Shown here one piece after another: positions 45,833 through 48,675 of a stretch of 48,675 nucleotides of DNA (position 1 is its first letter; each line of letters opens with the position of its first letter). Position numbers and translations under genes: made by a program. This stretch comes from an uncultured Verrucomicrobiales bacterium. Lineage in GTDB: Bacteria; Verrucomicrobiota; Verrucomicrobiia; Verrucomicrobiales; Akkermansiaceae. The notes below the pieces were generated by a model, which worked only from the letters and a program-made list of their open reading frames with translations, had not been told where the DNA came from and did not search any database. The stretch covers positions 1 to 48,675 of the forward strand of contig CALGZA010000020.1 of the NCBI GenBank assembly GCA_937934595.1. The letters are read 5' to 3'.

Positions 45833-46285
45833 CTATTTTTTGTAGCGAATTCCAGCGATGAAAAATTGACCTTCAACGCTTCCAATAGCAAATTGTATTG
45901 TTCCTGTTGCTTTCGAGTTATTAAATCCAGTATTACCACTATGATTACCAACTAGCCAATGGGTTGGTACCAACGTAGGCTCGATCTCTCTTTCTATAAA
46001 ATTCTCAGGATGTGGTATTCTATCGAGCGGAACAACTTCAAGTTTGTCGAATTTGTGCCGCCCTAGACCTATAGAAACTACTGTATTGTATAATTGCTTA
46101 ATACCCTCTGGAGTATCATCCCAATAAACCATAGCTAGAATACTCTCCAAGTCTCCACCTTCATAAGCCTTTTGATATGCTGTTTTGAGTTCTTCTGTAT
46201 TCGAGAAACCTACTGGTGTTTTGCTACCGCAACCAAAAAGAAGGAGAGAACAAATAAAAAAGATAGAATAGCGTGCGGGGATCAT
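45833..46285 (-). CDS. Orphan lipoprotein next to a dead IS110 left end
   Basis: A 150-residue protein with a lipobox (LLFGC, Cys19) after a short hydrophobic segment. The mature part (TEELKTAYQKAYEGGDLESILAMVYWDDTPEGIKQLYN... near 30-70) reads like a small helical domain related to SnoaL/NTF2-like DUFs, followed by beta strands; the resemblance is weak and no function is claimed. The start ATG lies only 11 bases from the conserved edge of an IS110 left end. Composition is more balanced than in core genes, suggesting recent arrival. Confidence 0.7.
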   Translation of the reverse strand: MIPARYSIFFICSLLLFGCGSKTPVGFSNTEELKTAYQKAYEGGDLESILAMVYWDDTPEGIKQLYNTVVSIGLGRHKFDKLEVVPLDRIPHPENFIEREIEPTLVPTHWLVGNHSGNTGFNNSKATGTIQFAIGSVEGQFFIAGIRYKK

Positions 46286-46296
46286 ATTTATAGGAA

Positions 46297-46474
46297 ATTC
46301 TATGACTGAAGCTCATCGTGAGCCAGACCTTGGTTTATAAATATCATGAGTCTAGAATTTGCGTGGGCTACTTCTCCGGCGCAGGGTCGCAAAAACCTAT
46401 TTAACATTATTATAATACCTAAACTCACGATAAATAAACAATACTACATCGGACTAGACCTGCACAAGGAATAA
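46297..46474 (+). mobile_element. Dead IS110-family left end with first codons of the transposase
   Basis: From ATTCTATG at 46297 the sequence parallels the intact IS110 left end at 48285. The non-coding part runs to 46429. The transposase start has become ATA (46430-46432), and the frame QYYIGLDLHKE stops at TAA (46472-46474), after which similarity ends. GCTCA/TGAGC (46311-46323) and other hairpins of the left end are kept. The break passes into an IS91-like remnant. Confidence 0.8.
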
Positions 46475-46518
46475 TCCACTGGATTCCAGACTTCAACCCA
46501 AAAGATAAAGATAGGCAA

Positions 46519-46925
46519 TGCACTGGCAAGCACACATTACGCTACCTCACACGCTACATTTAACGAAGTGGGCCCAAAGGCAAACAGCTCATCGGATACG
46601 ATAGCACGAAAAAACATGTTACTCAGATGCACACCCAGCGGCAGCTCAGAAAACAAACACCTCAAACCCAGCATCCACGCGAGTATATCCGCCGATGGCT
46701 ACAGCACATTTTGCCCAAAGGCTTCCTATGCATCCGTCACTAAGGCCTCCTCAGCAGTGAGGCAGTGAGGCAGTGAAGACGCGCTGTAAAATATGGAAAC
46801 TGTTCGGTCAACCAGAACCTGCACCCACCTTACCAGTCCCCTTTAATTGCCCTCATTGTTATGCTGAGCTCCCACGACCTCAAGGACATCCCGCGCCTCA
46901 CCTTCACCAGAGGACCACCAATGAC
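46519..46925 (+). pseudogene. IS91-family transposase, decayed C-terminal part
   Basis: Translating past stops and a frameshift gives the IS91 (Y2, HUH) transposase tail: GKHTLRYLTRYI, then a TAA at 46561, SGPKGKQLIGYD, EYIRRWLQHILPKGFLCIRH, where HYG has become a stop at 46741, and in another frame WKLFGQPEPAPTLPVPFNCPHC. The shift coincides with three copies of GGCAGTGA-like octamers (about 46754-46777), which look like a small tandem duplication. The N-terminal half with the catalytic tyrosines is missing. No terminal element could be fixed. Confidence 0.75.
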
Positions 46926-47421
46926 AAAAGTGACCCCACTACCTAACAGATATAAAACTACAAAACCTGACACAAACGTTTTCGCAATCTCGATTCAAAA
47001 CATGCAAAAAACGTCAAACACCTTGCGCCCTAAAACAGCTAAACCAGACATAAAATCACCCCCAAAAGACATGTTTATCACCCTCACCCTCACACTCCAA
47101 ACACCATCACATCACATCACATCACATCACATCCAAATCAAACCTCAAACTTGCCGAACAGCCTTGCTGTCCAGCAAGTGAACACTCCTTAACCCGCTAA
47201 AAGCCGGAAAAGAAGTCTTAACACGTAGTAACCCACTAAGAATAAGACACCAAATCAAAATCGCACAACTAACATCACCGAGAGCCCATACACCAAGGGC
47301 TCGTCCAACAACGTATAACTTTCATGCGGAGCTAACACCCCGACAGAAAACTATCTATGGGGTTATTCGTTTAGATCGAATGAACTTACTTCCTTAAAGC
47401 ATGAAATCACAGTTTATGGAT
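46926..47421. other. Non-coding accessory spacer with short hairpins
   Basis: No gene is supported. Apart from the pentanucleotide repeat listed separately it holds CTTGCTG/CAGCAAG (about 47163-47178) and GAGCCC/GGGCTC (about 47281-47301), both perfect short hairpins, possibly parts of the right end of the decayed IS91-like element. Confidence 0.4.
47106..47130. repeat. Pentanucleotide tandem repeat (ATCAC)x5
   Basis: Five perfect copies of ATCAC lie in a row. The tract is outside any supported gene and would be prone to slippage. Confidence 0.85.
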
Positions 47422-47649
47422 CTAGCCCTTTCTACCTCTGCAACGGTTCTTACGCTCAAGTGCGGTTTGGATGCGGCCTACTCCAAACGAGGTAAACATA
47501 AATGCGAAAAAACCGATGATGAGTCCTGGCATCCAGCCACTCTGCTGAGCAACCAAATATCCAGGAATGAATCCGGAAGCGTACCACAACAAGTGGAACA
47601 GCATCGCAACTATATTCATCTGACGTGACTGCATATCTTTTATATCCAC
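47422..47649 (-). CDS. Small two-helix membrane protein of unknown function
   Basis: A frame of up to 75 residues with two hydrophobic segments (VAMLFHLLWYASGFIPGYLVA and PGLIIGFFAFMFTSFGVG) and a basic tail (ERKNRCRGRKG). The start could be the first ATG or the ones at codons 6 and 11. The amphipathic balance and ordinary composition argue for a real gene, but no family is recognised. It lies between mobile-element relics and the second orphan lipoprotein, in the same direction. Confidence 0.55.
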   Translation of the reverse strand: MDIKDMQSRQMNIVAMLFHLLWYASGFIPGYLVAQQSGWMPGLIIGFFAFMFTSFGVGRIQTALERKNRCRGRKG

Positions 47650-47719
47650 GTCATAGCACAGCCACCGCTGACAGACAGGGGCCGAGGACGAAGAGGTTGA
47701 AGGTTCTAGATGTCATTAA

Positions 47720-47760
47720 AATTTAAGAATAAACGCGCAGTCAGCGGATGGACTGCCGCG
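47720..47760 (-). terminator. Hairpin terminator overlapping the stop of the second lipoprotein
   Basis: On the minus strand CGCG, a bulged C, CAGTC pairs with GACTG and CGCG (47751-47760 with 47734-47742) around an eight-base loop, and a T-rich stretch follows. The TGA stop of the lipoprotein (47741-47743) lies inside the hairpin. Confidence 0.6.
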
Positions 47761-48274
47761 ACTTGCTATTATCAATTTTTATTTTTGGAGTCGTTATGGT
47801 CGCTTCCATCTTACGGCAAGAGAGTAAAATATCTGGATGTCGAACCCAATCTAATTTTGAATTATCTTTAACGCCAGCATCATCTGTTAGTGAGCCTAGT
47901 CCAGAATAAACTACCGCAATGGTATAGCGTTGACCTTGTGCAATCGATCTCGGAAAAGGCACTTGGAACACCATTACTTCTCCTGCTGGCACTGTAATTA
48001 CTGAATCCCAAAAACCATTGCCACATTCTGGAGCATTGACCAGCGTATCTCCTTTATACCAGTATACACCGTAAATCTCTTTTGCGGAGCTAGGGATGGA
48101 TATTTGATTCTTTGTTCCATTGGTAATAGTTATCGAGAGCACTGCCCCAGAACCAACTTCGATGCTCATGGATGGAAATTCGTCTTCTTTCGTCATTTGA
48201 TCTGAAGGCTTACTGCAACAGCTTAGAAATAACGCTAAAACGAAGGTTAGACTAGATGAGTGTGAGAACTCCAT
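47741..48274 (-). CDS. Second orphan lipoprotein next to the IS110 left end
   Basis: Starting at ATG 48274 the product is 177 residues with a lipobox (LFLSC, Cys19 or adjacent Cys20 of MEFSHSS...). The mature part is beta-rich (SIEVGSGAVLSITITNGTK, ITVPAGEVMVFQVPFPRS), which suggests an immunoglobulin-like sandwich. Function unknown. The frame continues upstream to 48304, into the IS110 left end, which would add MSFSHRIYPK. The gene is not homologous by eye to the other orphan lipoprotein, yet both end up at the same distance from an IS110 edge. Confidence 0.7.
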   Translation of the reverse strand: MEFSHSSSLTFVLALFLSCCSKPSDQMTKEDEFPSMSIEVGSGAVLSITITNGTKNQISIPSSAKEIYGVYWYKGDTLVNAPECGNGFWDSVITVPAGEVMVFQVPFPRSIAQGQRYTIAVVYSGLGSLTDDAGVKDNSKLDWVRHPDILLSCRKMEATITTPKIKIDNSKSRQSIR

Positions 48275-48284
48275 TTTAGGATAG

Positions 48285-48423
48285 ATTCTATGGCTAAAGC
48301 TCATCGTGAGCCAAGCCTTGGTGAATAAAAATGATGAGCTTAGGGTCTCCGTGGGCTATCTCTCTGACACGAGGTCGGAAAGACTTATCCAACATATTAA
48401 CCTTAGTAATACCTAAAATCATC
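48285..48423 (+). ncRNA. IS110-family left end, candidate bridge RNA
   Basis: The 139 bases between the conserved element edge (ATTCTATG) and the transposase start are shared with the dead copy at 46297-46429. They contain GCTCA/TGAGC around a TCG loop (48300-48312), CCAAG/CTTGG (48311-48321) and AGGTC/GACTT (48373-48377 with 48383-48387 by hand). In IS110-group elements this region is known to encode the bridge RNA that guides the recombinase to donor and target. This is an inference from position, conservation and structure; no transcript is shown. Confidence 0.5.
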
Positions 48424-48675
48424 ATGAAAGAACTATACTACATCGGACTAGACGTGCACAAGGACACAGTTGCAATCGCATCAATAAAATCAAATTCACG
48501 CGCAGAGGCTACCTATCACAGCACTTGTGGTGGTAGCAATGCAGCAGTAGAAAGAGCACTGCGAAAGCTTGCAAAAAAAGCTAGGCGTAAAACTACAAGA
48601 TCTCAAAGTCTGCTACGAAGCTGGACCCACTGGGTTCATTCTAGGTCGCAGACTCATCCAGCATGGCGTAGAATG
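48424..48675 (+). CDS. IS110-family transposase, N-terminal part, frameshifted and cut by window edge
   Basis: The start MKELYYIGLDVHKDTVAIAS contains the first catalytic Asp of the DEDD RuvC-like domain (GLDVHKD). Translation in this frame resembles IS110 up to RALRKLAKK. After an A7 tract (48573-48579) the family sequence continues in the +1 frame (KLGVKLQDLKVCYEAGPTGF and ILGRRLIQHGVE), so one extra A seems to break the frame; with six A residues the protein would be continuous. This may be a real mutation, a slippage site or a sequencing error. The rest lies outside the window. Confidence 0.85.
   Translation, partial: MKELYYIGLDVHKDTVAIASIKSNSRAEATYHSTCGGSNAAVERALRKLAKKARRKTTRSQSLLRSWTHWVHSRSQTHPAWRRM

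Noticed and set aside
46568-46768. 66-residue open frame
   Set aside because: It is an alternative frame across the decayed IS91 transposase.
47106-47130. Repeat tract as a CRISPR-like array
   Set aside because: The unit is only five bases, without spacers.
46861-47181. 106-residue open frame on the plus strand
   Set aside because: It overlaps the IS91 relic in another frame and runs through the ATCAC repeat; its composition is low-complexity and no start signal or family is seen.
47300-47375. Integron attC-like site: GTCCAAC at about 47308 and TAACCCC/GGGGTGTTA pairing on the minus strand near an orphan gene
   Set aside because: Only one core site fits the attC consensus; the matching second core (GTTRRRY) is not found at a suitable distance and no integrase or cassette array is visible.

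Overview
The window looks like chromosomal DNA from a member of the Verrucomicrobiota, probably a marine Verrucomicrobiales species. The clues are a PEP-CTERM secreted protein, a large DUF6288-like PDZ protein, two secreted S1-type sulfatases, small lipoproteins, and start codons that almost never carry a Shine-Dalgarno sequence. The genome is A+T-rich. The plus strand carries far more C than G whichever way a gene points, so the window probably lies within one replichore with the minus strand as leading strand. This assignment rests on sequence resemblance recalled from memory; no search was run.

Layout. 0-0.43 kb: the start of an IS630-type transposase that runs off the left edge. 0.43-3.1 kb: a secreted PDZ/DUF6288-like protein. 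3.2-3.4 kb: two tandem tRNA-Asp genes. 3.6-5.4 kb: rpoA-rplQ with a possible structured leader and a clear terminator. 5.4-10.8 kb: rlmN, a multi-hairpin element, a 47-residue DUF2256 protein, a PEP-CTERM protein, then a minus-strand run of photolyase-like protein, HAD phosphatase and 6-phosphofructokinase. 10.9-14.5 kb: sulfatase, superoxide dismutase, an RmuC-like coiled-coil protein without nuclease domain, and a QueD/PTPS-family enzyme. 14.7-17.1 kb: a translationally coupled metal-ABC operon ending in crcB. 17.2-19.6 kb: a BlaR1/BlaI pair divergent from a lipoprotein over a palindrome. 19.7-27.9 kb: sulfatase, rhlE-type helicase, tcdA, hscB-like, MauE/DoxX, PLD, PhnA/YjdM, an NHL propeller and serS.

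28.2-35.0 kb: a complete F1Fo ATP synthase operon (atpBEFHAGDC) on the minus strand, with a TGTGA-N6-TCACA palindrome upstream. 35.2-41.6 kb: argH, a GYF_2 membrane protein, leuS and an amidohydrolase. 41.6-45.3 kb: a minus-strand operon of polysaccharide deacetylase lipoprotein, dynamin-like GTPase and class-C-type serine hydrolase.

45.3-48.7 kb is an accessory island. It holds the second copy of a 219-bp dispersed repeat (the first copy forms the 3' end of serS), two orphan lipoprotein genes, a small membrane protein gene, a decayed IS91-family transposase, and two related IS110-family left ends, one dead and one followed by a transposase that runs off the window.

The most interesting signals are these IS110 left ends, which have the position and hairpins expected for bridge RNAs; the CRP-like palindrome before the ATP synthase operon; the multi-hairpin element after rlmN; the photolyase-like protein with its FAD domain first; and the orphan RmuC-like protein. 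I found no CRISPR array, phage module or recognisable defence operon.
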